From: Alphaproteobacteria bacterium
GTDB lineage: Bacteria > Myxococcota_A > UBA796 > CAJQPC01
Direction of reading: 5' to 3'
Length of the DNA stretch: 64,000 nt
Assembly (NCBI GenBank): GCA_020632795.1
Contig: JACKEV010000006.1
Span: 372,001 to 436,000 of the forward strand
Shown here: in pieces, positions 18,195 to 26,945 of the stretch
Numbering within the stretch: position 1 is the stretch's first letter
How the letters are laid out: each line of letters begins with the position of its first letter
Position numbers and translations under genes: made by a program
The notes under the pieces: model-generated
Told to the model about the DNA's origin: nothing
What the model saw: the letters and a program-made list of their open reading frames with translations, nothing else
Databases searched by the model: none

Positions 18195-19849
18195 GTCCTG
18201 GTCGCTGAGGTTGGTGTTGGCGCTCTCTCCGTAGGTCTGCCCACCGCGTCCACGAAGGAGACCGTGGTGCCGCTGACGCTGGCGACGTCCAGCAGCTCCC
18301 AGGCGCCCAGCGCGCTGGTGCCCGCCGAGCCGCCCTGGAGGTTGATGAGCAGGGCCTTGTCGCCGGTCCCGAAGGCGCTGGCGTCGTCCACGGTCACGCT
18401 GGAGGCGCCGATCGCGGTGACCTCCGCGCAGCCGCCCCCGACGTCGTCCAGGCTGGTGTCCGAGGTCACCGTGAGCGCGCCGTCGGCGCCCGACCCGTAG
18501 GTGAGCCCCTCGTCCTCGTAGCCGTCGCAGTCATTGTCCAGGCCGTCCCCGGCGCCGGTGCCGGTGCCGCCGTCCTCGTCGCCGCCCGGGTACACGGTCG
18601 CGTCGGTGTCGTCGCAGTCGGTGCCCGCGGTCACCCCCGAGGCCGGGTTGTCGTCGCCGTAGTCGTCGCCGTCGCCGTCGGCCATGCAGGCGGTGGCGGA
18701 GTCGTTGGGGGCCGCGCCGGGGAAGGCGTCGCCGTCGGTGTCGTCGCAGTCCGTGTGGTCGCTGCGGTAGCCGGAGGGGAGGGCGCAGGCCTGGAGCGTG
18801 TTCGTCGCATCGCCGAAGGAGTCACCGTCGGTGTCGGCGTAGTACGTCTGCCCCGTGGAGGTGTCCACCGAGCTGTCCGCGTCGTCGGTGAGGCCGTCGC
18901 AGTCGTTGTCGTAGAGGTCGCAGACCTCCTGGGCTCCGGGGTGGATGGTGGGGTCGGTGTCGTCGCAGTCCGAGCTGTCGGCGACCGTGCCCGAGGGCGC
19001 GTCACAGGCGGCGGTGTGCGCGTCGGGGTCGCCGTAGCCGTCGCCGTCCACGTCGTCGTACCAGTCGGACCGGGTGCTGCCGTCCAGGCTGGAGTCGTCG
19101 TCGTCGACGAGGGTGTCGCAGTCGTCGTCCAGCCCGTTGCAGACCTCGACGGCGTCGGGGTTGACCGCGCTGTCGGAGTCGTCGCAGTCGGTGGGGGTGG
19201 CGACGTAGCCGGTGGGCTGGGCGCAGGCCTCGGTGGAGAGGTCGGGGTCGCCGTGGCCGTCGCCGTCGCTGTCGACGAAGTAGGTGCCGGTCACGCCCTC
19301 GTCGATGGCGCCGTCGCAGTTGTTGTCGACCTCGTCGCAGATCTCGGCGGCGTCGGGGTTGATCGCGCTGTCGCCGTCGTTGCACTCCTGGCAGGCCGCC
19401 CAGCCGTCGCCGTCGGCGTCCGCGTAGCCCACGCTGCCGTCGCAGTTGTAGTCGTTGGGGTCGGCGCAGTCGTCCTCGACGGCCGCGGGGTTCCAGGCGG
19501 GGTCGGTGTCGTCGCAGTCGCCGCCCTGGGCGACGTAGCCCGCCGGGGCGTCGCAGGACTCCACCGCGTCGGCGTCGTCGCCGTAGCCGTCGGCGTCTTC
19601 GTCGGCGTACCAGGTGGTGGTCACGCCCTCGTCCGCGACGCCGTCGCAGTTGTTGTCGACGCCGTCGCAGACCTCCACCGCGCCCGGATGGACCGCCGCA
19701 TCGTTGTCGTCGCAGTCGTCCTCGGCCAGCACGCCGTCCCCGTCCTCGTCGACCTCGGTGGGGTCGATCCCGGTCTCGGTGGGGCCGTCGTCCTTGTTGG
19801 TGCACGCGATCGCGGCGAGGGCGACGAGGGTGAGGGTGAGCAGGCGCAT
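18140..19849 (-). CDS. MopE-repeat lipoprotein, N-terminal part of a frameshifted gene
   Basis: Starts at ATG 19849 with lipobox LVALAAIAC (Cys16), followed by the DTG-type spacer. Seven Asp/Cys repeats of the MopE kind follow (for example CDDNDAAVHPGAVEVCDG, then DNNCDG), which chelate calcium or copper in related proteins. The tail reads GTGDKALLINLQGGSAGTS, a conserved lead-in to the Gly-rich domain at 17289. After about 18240 the frame becomes low-complexity Pro/Thr/Ser nonsense and stops at 18140. So the gene is either frameshifted in nature or carries a sequencing error. It is divergent from the transglutaminase gene. Confidence 0.8.
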   Translation of the reverse strand: MRLLTLTLVALAAIACTNKDDGPTETGIDPTEVDEDGDGVLAEDDCDDNDAAVHPGAVEVCDGVDNNCDGVADEGVTTTWYADEDADGYGDDADAVESCDAPAGYVAQGGDCDDTDPAWNPAAVEDDCADPNDYNCDGSVGYADADGDGWAACQECNDGDSAINPDAAEICDEVDNNCDGAIDEGVTGTYFVDSDGDGHGDPDLSTEACAQPTGYVATPTDCDDSDSAVNPDAVEVCNGLDDDCDTLVDDDDSSLDGSTRSDWYDDVDGDGYGDPDAHTAACDAPSGTVADSSDCDDTDPTIHPGAQEVCDLYDNDCDGLTDDADSSVDTSTGQTYYADTDGDSFGDATNTLQACALPSGYRSDHTDCDDTDGDAFPGAAPNDSATACMADGDGDDYGDDNPASGVTAGTDCDDTDATVYPGGDEDGGTGTGAGDGLDNDCDGYEDEGLTYGSGADGALTVTSDTSLDDVGGGCAEVTAIGASSVTVDDASAFGTGDKALLINLQGGSAGTSALGAWELLDVASVSGTTVSFVDAVGRPTERAPTPTSATRTWPSSGCPSSPTSTSPPA

Positions 19850-19988
19850 CCCGGGCCTCCAGGTCCATCTTGGGTGAAGGCTGAAAGATAGCAGGAAGTT
19901 GGGCCCCGTGATGGGGGACGGCGGGCGGGTTGCCCTGAAATGTCCTGGGGTCGCCGGGCGTACTCTGGGAAAAGGACAGGAGGGTTCA

Positions 19989-21590
19989 TTGAGGGTCATC
20001 GGCTTGCTGCTCAAGGGCGTCTTCTGGGCGCTGGTCGTCTGCGTGCCGCTGCTCGGCGTGTGGGTGGGCTCCTCGCTGGCGGCGTTCCGCAACGGGCCGA
20101 TCCTGGTCACCGCGCTGGCGGGGCTGCTGTTCTTCCCGATCCTCCCTCTTCTTTGGGAGATGTGGGCCGCGGCCCGGCGCGCGCGGGGGCCCCGGGCGGG
20201 CAAGCCGCGCCTCCTCACCTTCGGCGACCGGATGATCCTGCGCACGCTGGCGCTGAACCTCGTGTTCATCGGCGGCCTCTTGGCCACCTGGCCCGAGGCG
20301 GGCTTCATCGCCCTGAACGCGCGGGGGGACTGGATGCTGGAGGGGCGGGAGGGCCCCGAGGTGGAGCAGGCCCGCGAGGTCCTGTTCGCGGCGGCCGAGG
20401 GCTTGGAGTGGGTCTACGACGCGGCCCACGAGAACCCCTACGCCCAGCTCGCTGAGGGCGGCGCCGCGGACGAGGAGGCCCCCGACCAGGCCGAGCTGCC
20501 CGGGATCTCCGGGCTCGACACCACCGGAGACGGCGTGGCCTGGGCCGATCCCGAGGAGGGGGGTGCTGCGACCGAGGGCGAGCCCGCCGACGAGGGCGCC
20601 GCCGACGAGGCGCAGGACGACGGCAGCGCCCTCCCCGAGGAGGGCACCGAAGGCGCGGCCCCCGACGAAGAGGGCAGCGCCTCCCCCGAGGAGCCCTACG
20701 ACTTCACCAGCGACAACGTCTGGCCCAGCCCCGAGGCCGTCCACCCCCTGGTCGCCCGCATGCCCCCCGAGGCCGAGGCCAGCATCGCGGCGGTGGCCGC
20801 CTTCATCCAGGAGAACGAGCCGGATCCCTTCCTGCGGGTCAAGGCGCTGCACGACTACGTCGCCGACCGCATCTCCTACGACTACGACTCCCTGGTGCCG
20901 GGCCAGCGGGCGCCCCAGGACGCGGTGACCGTGTTTGAGACCCGGCGGGGCGTCTGCGCGGGCTACGCCAACCTGCTGGCCGCGCTGGGCGACGAGACCG
21001 GCGACGAGATCGTCTACGTCGTCGGCAACGTCCGGGGCATGGACGGCGGGCTGATGGGCAGCTCCCACGCCTGGAACGCCGCGCGCGTCGACGGCCGCTG
21101 GTACCTCATGGACCCGACCTGGGACTCCGGCTACCGCGGCGAGGACGGCGCGTTCGTGAAGCAGTACCGCACGGACTTCCTGTTCACGCCGCCCGACGTC
21201 TTCGTGCTGGACCACCGCCCCGACGAGGACCACTGGCAGCTCCTGATGGAGCCCATCTCCAGCGGCGACTTCATCCGGCAGCCCATGCTGGAGCCCGGCT
21301 TCTTCGCGATGGGCCTGCGCATGATCGCGCCGACGCGGCCCCAGCTCGACGTGTCGGGCACGGTGGAGCTGCGCATCCACAACCCCGACGCCAAGCACCT
21401 GCTGGTGGACGCCGTACCCGAGGGCGCGGCCAGGGGCACCCGGTGTACGACCATCGGGCGGGAGTCCCTGAAGGTGAAGTGCGTCCTGAAGGACGAGGCC
21501 ACCTACAACGTCCGCTTGTTCGCGAACGACGAGGCGGAGGGCAGCTACCGCTACGTCGGGCAGGTGTCGGTCAACAACCAGCCGGGGTGA
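19989..21590 (+). CDS. Membrane-anchored transglutaminase-like protein
   Basis: 533 residues from a TTG at 19989, chosen because AGGAGG at 19979-19984 lies at the right distance; an ATG at 19899 is in frame but has no ribosome binding site. Three hydrophobic segments (about 8-30, 36-57, 85-103) are followed by an extremely acidic Glu/Asp/Ala linker (about 155-240). The transglutaminase-like domain has Cys323 (GVCAGYA), His360 (SSHAWN) and Asp375 (DPTWD), the full catalytic triad. A beta-rich C-terminal domain follows. Such proteins are often peptidases or cross-linkers at the cell surface, consistent with the surface-protein genes on both sides. Confidence 0.85.
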   Translation: MRVIGLLLKGVFWALVVCVPLLGVWVGSSLAAFRNGPILVTALAGLLFFPILPLLWEMWAAARRARGPRAGKPRLLTFGDRMILRTLALNLVFIGGLLATWPEAGFIALNARGDWMLEGREGPEVEQAREVLFAAAEGLEWVYDAAHENPYAQLAEGGAADEEAPDQAELPGISGLDTTGDGVAWADPEEGGAATEGEPADEGAADEAQDDGSALPEEGTEGAAPDEEGSASPEEPYDFTSDNVWPSPEAVHPLVARMPPEAEASIAAVAAFIQENEPDPFLRVKALHDYVADRISYDYDSLVPGQRAPQDAVTVFETRRGVCAGYANLLAALGDETGDEIVYVVGNVRGMDGGLMGSSHAWNAARVDGRWYLMDPTWDSGYRGEDGAFVKQYRTDFLFTPPDVFVLDHRPDEDHWQLLMEPISSGDFIRQPMLEPGFFAMGLRMIAPTRPQLDVSGTVELRIHNPDAKHLLVDAVPEGAARGTRCTTIGRESLKVKCVLKDEATYNVRLFANDEAEGSYRYVGQVSVNNQPG

Positions 21591-21634
21591 GACGCCATCG
21601 CCCAAGAACGATGGTATAGAACCCCTCCCTGATC

Positions 21635-24517
21635 GTGGTGGTGGACATGTGGAAGGCGTGGCCTCTGGCGCTGCTCCTGTCGACCGGGTGCGTCGACACC
21701 AGCCTGACCGTGAAGAACGACCCCCCGGAGGTCGTCATCCTGGAGCCCGTGGACGGCGCGGAGCACACCGCCGGCGTGACGATCACCCTCGTCGCGCGGG
21801 CGATGGACCGCGAGACGGCCAGCGCGGACCTGGAGCTGATCTGGACCTCCAGCGTGGGCGGTCGCCTGACCGGGGACGCGACGGTGACCGGGGACGATCA
21901 CACCCTGACGCTGCCGGACGGCCTCCCGGTCGGCGAGCACACCATCGAGGTCGTGGCGCTGGACGCGGAGGGGGCCTCGGAGAGCGACGCGATCGCGCTG
22001 ACGGTCCTGGCGGCGGTCGAGGACGCGGACGGCGACGGCTACGGGGCGGAGGACGACTGCGACGACACCGACGCTGCGGTGAACCCCGGAGCGACGGAGG
22101 TGTGCAACGGCGTGGACGACGACTGCGACGGAGACACCGATGAGGACGACGCTTCGGACGCCTCGACGTGGTACGCGGACGCAGACGGGGACGCCTACGG
22201 GGACGCGGCTTCTACGACCACGGCCTGCGCGCAGCCCTCGGGGTTTGTGAGCGACGACACGGACTGCGACGACGCCGACGGCGCGGTGAACCCCGGGGCG
22301 ACGGAGGTGTGCAACGGCGTGGACGACGACTGCGACGGAGACACCGATGAGGACGACGCTTCGGACGCCTCGACGTGGTACGCGGACGCGGACGGCGACA
22401 GCTACGGGGACGCGGCGTCCACGGCCACGGCCTGCGCGCAGCCCTCGGGGTACGTGAGCGACGACACGGACTGCGACGACGGGGACGCTGCGGTGAACCC
22501 TGCGGCGACGGAGGTGTGCAACGGCGTGGACGACGACTGCGACGGAGACACCGATGAGGACGACGCTTCGGACGCCTCGACGTGGTACGCGGACGCGGAC
22601 GGCGACACCTACGGGGACGCGGCGTCCACGGTGACGGCCTGCGCGCAGCCCTCGGGGTACGTGGGCGACGACACGGACTGCGACGACGCCGACGGCGCGG
22701 TGAACCCTGCGGCGACGGAGGTGTGCAACGGCGTGGACGACGACTGCGACGGAGACACCGATGAGGACGACGCTTCGGACGCCTCGACGTGGTACGCGGA
22801 CGCGGACGGCGACAGCTACGGGGACGCGGCGTCCACGTTGACGGCCTGCGCGCAGCCCTCGGGGTACGTAGGCGACGACACGGACTGCGACGACGCCGAC
22901 GCTGCGGTGAACCCCGGGGCGACGGAGGTGTGCAACGGCGTGGACGACGACTGCGACGGGAACACCGATGAGGACGACGCTTCGGGCGCCTCGACGTGGT
23001 ACGCGGACGCGGACGGCGACAGCTACGGGGACGCGGCGTCCACGGCCACGGCCTGCGCGCAGCCCTCGGGGTACGTGGGCGATGACACGGACTGCGACGA
23101 CACCGACGCGGCGATCTCCCCCGGCGAGCCGGAGATCTGCGACGACAACATCGACAACGACTGCGACGGGGACACCGACGAGTGCTTGAGCGGGACGGTC
23201 GCGGCGTCGGGCGCCGACGCCGTCATCGTGGGGACCGCCACCAACGACTACGTGGGCGTGGACGTGCAGCCCGCGGGCGACGTCGACGGCGACGGCGACG
23301 ACGACCTGCTCATCGGGGCGTTCGGTTACAACGGCGGCGGCGCGGCCTTCCTCATGCTCGGCCCCGTCAGCGGCACGGTCAGCGTGACCTCGGCCTACGC
23401 GACCCTCGCCCCCAGCAGCGGCGCTGTGGACGTCGGCATGACCGTGGGCGCGGGGGACCTCAACGGTGACGGCACGCCGGACCTGCTCGTGTCCCACCCG
23501 AACGACAACACCGCCGCCACGAGCGCCGGGGTGGTGTATCTGGTGCACGGCCCGGCCAGCGGCGCGGTGGACCTGCTCAACGCCGACGGCCTCTTCTACG
23601 GGGAGGGCACCACCGCGCGGGCCGGGCTCGGCCTCGCGCAGCCCACCGATCTGGACCAGGACGGCTTCCAGGACCTCGTCATCGGAGCCCGGGGGGCCAG
23701 CCGGGGCGCGGTCAACAACGGCGCCGTCTACGTGTCCTACGGTCCGGTCTCAGGGAGCCGGAGCCTGGGCAGCGCCGACGGCATCATCGAGGGGGACACC
23801 GACGGCCGCCACATGGGCTACGTGAGCGCCAGCGGAGACGTGGACGGCGACGGCCTGCCGGACCTGCTGATCGGCGCGCAGGGCACCGTCAACCATGGCA
23901 CCCAGGCGGGTCGGGCCTTCCTGGTCACCGGGGGCGTTGTCGGGACCTTGAGCGCGTCCAGCGCCCACACCATCATCACCGGGCGCTCCTCGGAGTACTT
24001 CGGCTCCGAGGTGGTCATCGTGCCGGACCTGGACGGCGACGGCTATGACGACGCGATGGTGGGCGCCTACGGCGAAGCCACCTACGCGGCCGGCGCGGGC
24101 TCGGTGTACCTGTTCAACGATCTGCGGAGCGGAGGCACGGTGTCGGCGTCGACCCGGGTGACCCAGTTCCACGGGACCGGCAACAACGACTACCTCGACG
24201 AGTGCGGGACCCCGGGGGATGTCGACGGGGACGGGGTCGTGGACGTGCTGGTGGGCGCGCCCTTCGACGACGACGTGGTCACCAACGGAGGCGGGGCCTA
24301 CCTCTTCTACAGCCCGCCGCCGAGCGGCGCCCTGGTCGGACAGGACGCCGACTTCATCGTGGAGGGAGACGTGGCCTGGACGGCGCTGATGCAGGGCGGC
24401 GTGCCTGCCCCCGCCGACCTCAACGGCGACGGCGCGGTGGATCTGGTGCTGCCGGCCTACACGGACAGCCAGACCGCCAGTCGGTCGGGCTCGGTCTACA
24501 TCTTCTACGGGCTCTGA
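21635..24517 (+). CDS. MopE-repeat plus FG-GAP propeller lipoprotein
   Basis: 960 residues from GTG 21635 (an ATG at 21647, MWKAWPLAL, is equally plausible). The lipobox is LLSTGC. A beta-sandwich (about 30-125) is followed by six MopE-type units of 69 residues (ATEVCNGVDDDCDGDTDEDD), then seven FG-GAP/VCBS repeats (DVDGDGDDDLLIGA, DLNGDGTPDLLV and so on), exactly one full integrin-like seven-bladed propeller. All carry the DxDxDG calcium loop. It is a surface protein of calcium-dependent adhesion type. Its last 13 bases overlap the end of the convergent pyrD gene. Confidence 0.85.
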   Translation: MVVDMWKAWPLALLLSTGCVDTSLTVKNDPPEVVILEPVDGAEHTAGVTITLVARAMDRETASADLELIWTSSVGGRLTGDATVTGDDHTLTLPDGLPVGEHTIEVVALDAEGASESDAIALTVLAAVEDADGDGYGAEDDCDDTDAAVNPGATEVCNGVDDDCDGDTDEDDASDASTWYADADGDAYGDAASTTTACAQPSGFVSDDTDCDDADGAVNPGATEVCNGVDDDCDGDTDEDDASDASTWYADADGDSYGDAASTATACAQPSGYVSDDTDCDDGDAAVNPAATEVCNGVDDDCDGDTDEDDASDASTWYADADGDTYGDAASTVTACAQPSGYVGDDTDCDDADGAVNPAATEVCNGVDDDCDGDTDEDDASDASTWYADADGDSYGDAASTLTACAQPSGYVGDDTDCDDADAAVNPGATEVCNGVDDDCDGNTDEDDASGASTWYADADGDSYGDAASTATACAQPSGYVGDDTDCDDTDAAISPGEPEICDDNIDNDCDGDTDECLSGTVAASGADAVIVGTATNDYVGVDVQPAGDVDGDGDDDLLIGAFGYNGGGAAFLMLGPVSGTVSVTSAYATLAPSSGAVDVGMTVGAGDLNGDGTPDLLVSHPNDNTAATSAGVVYLVHGPASGAVDLLNADGLFYGEGTTARAGLGLAQPTDLDQDGFQDLVIGARGASRGAVNNGAVYVSYGPVSGSRSLGSADGIIEGDTDGRHMGYVSASGDVDGDGLPDLLIGAQGTVNHGTQAGRAFLVTGGVVGTLSASSAHTIITGRSSEYFGSEVVIVPDLDGDGYDDAMVGAYGEATYAAGAGSVYLFNDLRSGGTVSASTRVTQFHGTGNNDYLDECGTPGDVDGDGVVDVLVGAPFDDDVVTNGGGAYLFYSPPPSGALVGQDADFIVEGDVAWTALMQGGVPAPADLNGDGAVDLVLPAYTDSQTASRSGSVYIFYGL
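22051..23110 (+). repeat. Tandem 207-bp coding repeat, five copies
   Basis: The string TGTGCAACGGCGTGGACGAC starts at 22101, 22308, 22515, 22722 and 22929, exactly 207 bp apart. Between copies, the DNA is nearly identical even at third positions, with only scattered changes (for example gagac to gaaca in the fifth copy). The sixth, terminal unit has diverged. This indicates recent duplication or gene conversion and a risk of collapsed copies in assembly. Confidence 0.93.
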
Positions 24518-25536
24518 GCCGCCAGCCCCTCGACGATGTCCCGTACCAGCCCGGGGCCGCCGTAGACCAGCCCGGTGTAGACCTGGACCAGCTTCGCCCC
24601 CGCGTCGAGCTTGGCGCGGGCGTCGTCCAGGCCCATCACGCCGCCGACTGCGATGACCGGCTTGTCGCATCGCTGCACGATCTTGTGTATCAGCGCGGTG
24701 GACATCGCCGTGAGGGGGGCGCCGGAGAGGCCGCCTGCTTCGCCCTTGTGGGGGGAGCGAAGGCCCTCGCGGGAGATGGTGGTGTTCGTGGCGATGACGC
24801 CGTCGATGGCGGCGTCGTCCACCGCGCCCAGGGCGTCGTCCAGGGCGGCGTCGTCCAGGTCCGGGGCGAGCTTGACCAGCAGGGGGATGGACCGGCCCAG
24901 CGCCTGGGCGCGGGCGTCCCGGGCCTGGCGCACGGTGGTGAGCAGGGCCCGTAGCGCGGCGCCGGTCTGCAGCTCGCGGAGCTGGGGGGTGTTGGGGGAG
25001 CTGACGTTGACCACCAGGTAGTCCGCCAGCGCCGCGAAGCGCTCGACCAGGGGCACGTAGTCGCTGGCAGCGTCCTCCAGGGGGGTGTCCTTGTTCTTGC
25101 CCACGTTGACGCCCAGGATGACGCCGCAAGGGCGCTCGCCGCCCGCCAGCCGCGCGGCCACGAAGTCGGCCCCCAGGCCCGGGAAGCCCAGGCGGTTGAT
25201 GACCGCGCGGTCCTCCTGCAGGCGGAAGACCCGAGGCTTGGGGTTGCCGGCCTGGGCGCGCACCGTGACCGTGCCGACCTCGACGTGCCCGAAGCCCATC
25301 GCCGCCAGCCCCCGCCAGCCCAGGCCGTCCTTGTCGTAGCCGGCGGCCAGGCCGAGCGCGTTGGGGAAGCGCAGGCCGAAGACCTCGACCGGCTGCTGCT
25401 TTCGGGGGGCGTACAGGGCGCGGATGGAGGCTCGCCCCACAGGATTGGAGCCCCCCACGCGAAGGGCGTGGAGACTCAAGCGGTGGGCCCGCTCCGGGTC
25501 CATCGAGAACAGGAGCGGGCGCAGCAGCGGGTACAT
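24505..25536 (-). CDS. pyrD: Dihydroorotate dehydrogenase, quinone-linked (class 2)
   Basis: 343 residues, the usual length. It oxidises dihydroorotate to orotate with FMN, passing electrons to quinone. Class 2 features are visible: an N-terminal amphipathic membrane-associating extension (LLRPLLFSMDPERAHRLSLHAL), the FMN-binding core GLAAGYDKDGLGW, and the substrate region INRLGFPGLGADFV, then NVSSPNTPQLREL with the catalytic Ser of class 2. The C-terminal end has GGVMGLDDARAKLDAGAKLVQVYTG. The start codon shares one base with the stop of the pyrF-pyrE gene. Confidence 0.95.
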   Translation of the reverse strand: MYPLLRPLLFSMDPERAHRLSLHALRVGGSNPVGRASIRALYAPRKQQPVEVFGLRFPNALGLAAGYDKDGLGWRGLAAMGFGHVEVGTVTVRAQAGNPKPRVFRLQEDRAVINRLGFPGLGADFVAARLAGGERPCGVILGVNVGKNKDTPLEDAASDYVPLVERFAALADYLVVNVSSPNTPQLRELQTGAALRALLTTVRQARDARAQALGRSIPLLVKLAPDLDDAALDDALGAVDDAAIDGVIATNTTISREGLRSPHKGEAGGLSGAPLTAMSTALIHKIVQRCDKPVIAVGGVMGLDDARAKLDAGAKLVQVYTGLVYGGPGLVRDIVEGLAAQSP

Positions 25537-26945
25537 CAGCGCTGGCCCAGGAAGGCGCGCACCCGGGCGGCCTGCTCCGGCTCGATGTCACCGTGGAAGG
25601 TCCAGATCTCCAGCAGCTCGGCCATCGTGAACACCGCGTGCAGGGTGAGCCCACGGGCGGCCAGATCCTCCCGCGCGCCGGACTGGCGGTCGATGAGCAC
25701 CACCACGTCCTGCGACCGGAGGCCCGCCGCGGCCAGCCGCTCGGCGGCCTCGACCTTGCTGCCCCCGGTGGTGGCCAGGTCGTCCAGCAGCACCACGGTT
25801 TCGCCCTCGGCGTAGGGCCCCTCGACCGGGACCTTCGTGCCGTACTCCTTGACCTCCTTGCGGGGATACACAAAAGGCCAGCCCCCCAGCATCGACACCG
25901 CCGTGCCGATGGGCATCGCCGCGTAGGGCAGGGCGGCCAGGCGGTCGAAGGAGAGGCCGCGCAGCAGGGGCAGCATGGACGCGGCCACCCGGGCCAGCAG
26001 CGCGGGGTCCCCCGCGAGGCGGCGCAGGTCGATGTAGATGGGAGACGTAAGCCCGGACTTGAGGGTGAAGCTGCCGAAACGCACGCAGCCGGTGTGCACC
26101 AGCGCGCGGGCCAGGGACACCCGGGCAGAGGGCGCGGGGCGGGGGCCCTGCGCGCGGGCGGCGTTGAGCTGGTCCCGCAGGGCCCGGGCGGCGGCGGCGG
26201 GGTCCGCGGCGCGGGCGATGCCCCGGGAGCTGTTGACCAGCAGGCCCAGGCCGTCTGCCCGCAGGCCCGCCCGGACCGTGGCCTCGGCGTCGCCACCCTG
26301 GGCGCCCACCCCGGGGGCGAGGATCCAGAGATCCGGTGCGATGGCGCGAACCTGGGCGAGCACATGGGGGTGGGTCGCGCCCACGACCAGGCCCACGTTG
26401 TCGCGGGTGTTCCAGCCTTGGGCCAGCTCGGCGACCCGCTCGTACAGGGGCCGGGGGCGCCCGCCGTCCAGCACAGGAAGATCCTGGAGATCCGCGCTGC
26501 CCGGGTTGGAGGTCTTGCACAGCAGGAACACGCCCCGGGCCGGGTCCCGCAGGAAGGGCTGGACCGCGTCCGCGCCCAGGTAGGGGTTCACCGTCAGCGC
26601 GTCGGCCCCCAGCTCCTTGAAGGCCGCTCGCGCGTAGGCTGCGGCGGTGGAGGAGATGTCGCCCCGCTTGGCGTCCAGCAGCACGGGGATGTCGTCGGGG
26701 ATCTCGGCGATGAGGGTGCGCAGCGCACGCCAGCCCGGCTCCCCCAGGGCCTCGAAGAAGGCGGCGTTCGGCTTGAACGCGGCGGCGTAGGGGGCGGTCA
26801 GCGACACGATGCGCCGGGCGAAGGCCAGGGCGGCCTCGCCGGTGGGGGCGCTCAGGTCCTGGGGGTGGGGGTCGAGGCCCACGCAGACCAGGCTGTCGAC
26901 GGCGCGGACCCGGGCCTCAAGCTGCTCGGCGAACGTCACGCTCAC
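25536..26945 (-). CDS. pyrFE: OMP decarboxylase - orotate phosphoribosyltransferase fusion
   Basis: 469 residues. Residues about 1-275 are OMP decarboxylase of the sub-type with DAKRGDI (91-97), containing the catalytic Lys93 and Asp96. Residues about 280-469 are orotate phosphoribosyltransferase with the PRPP motif VVLLDDLATTGG at 384-395. Together they convert orotate plus PRPP to UMP. The domain order is the reverse of human UMPS (OPRT first). The reverse order is, from memory, known in kinetoplastids and some bacteria. It overlaps pyrD by one base and pyrB by 4 bp, so all three are translationally coupled. Confidence 0.93.
   Translation of the reverse strand: MSVTFAEQLEARVRAVDSLVCVGLDPHPQDLSAPTGEAALAFARRIVSLTAPYAAAFKPNAAFFEALGEPGWRALRTLIAEIPDDIPVLLDAKRGDISSTAAAYARAAFKELGADALTVNPYLGADAVQPFLRDPARGVFLLCKTSNPGSADLQDLPVLDGGRPRPLYERVAELAQGWNTRDNVGLVVGATHPHVLAQVRAIAPDLWILAPGVGAQGGDAEATVRAGLRADGLGLLVNSSRGIARAADPAAAARALRDQLNAARAQGPRPAPSARVSLARALVHTGCVRFGSFTLKSGLTSPIYIDLRRLAGDPALLARVAASMLPLLRGLSFDRLAALPYAAMPIGTAVSMLGGWPFVYPRKEVKEYGTKVPVEGPYAEGETVVLLDDLATTGGSKVEAAERLAAAGLRSQDVVVLIDRQSGAREDLAARGLTLHAVFTMAELLEIWTFHGDIEPEQAARVRAFLGQR

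Noticed and set aside
18755..19891. Large right-facing open frame of Val/Ala-rich repeats opposite the MopE gene
   Set aside because: Complement of the Asp-rich repeats (GAC/GTC), giving Val-rich nonsense; no start signal.
19899..19988. ATG at 19899 as the start of the transglutaminase gene
   Set aside because: No ribosome binding site and 30 extra non-membrane residues; the TTG at 19989 has AGGAGG at the right distance.
21551..23548. Left-facing 665-residue frame with repeated VHAVAHLRR units
   Set aside because: Antisense image of the 207-bp coding repeats, not an independent repeat protein.
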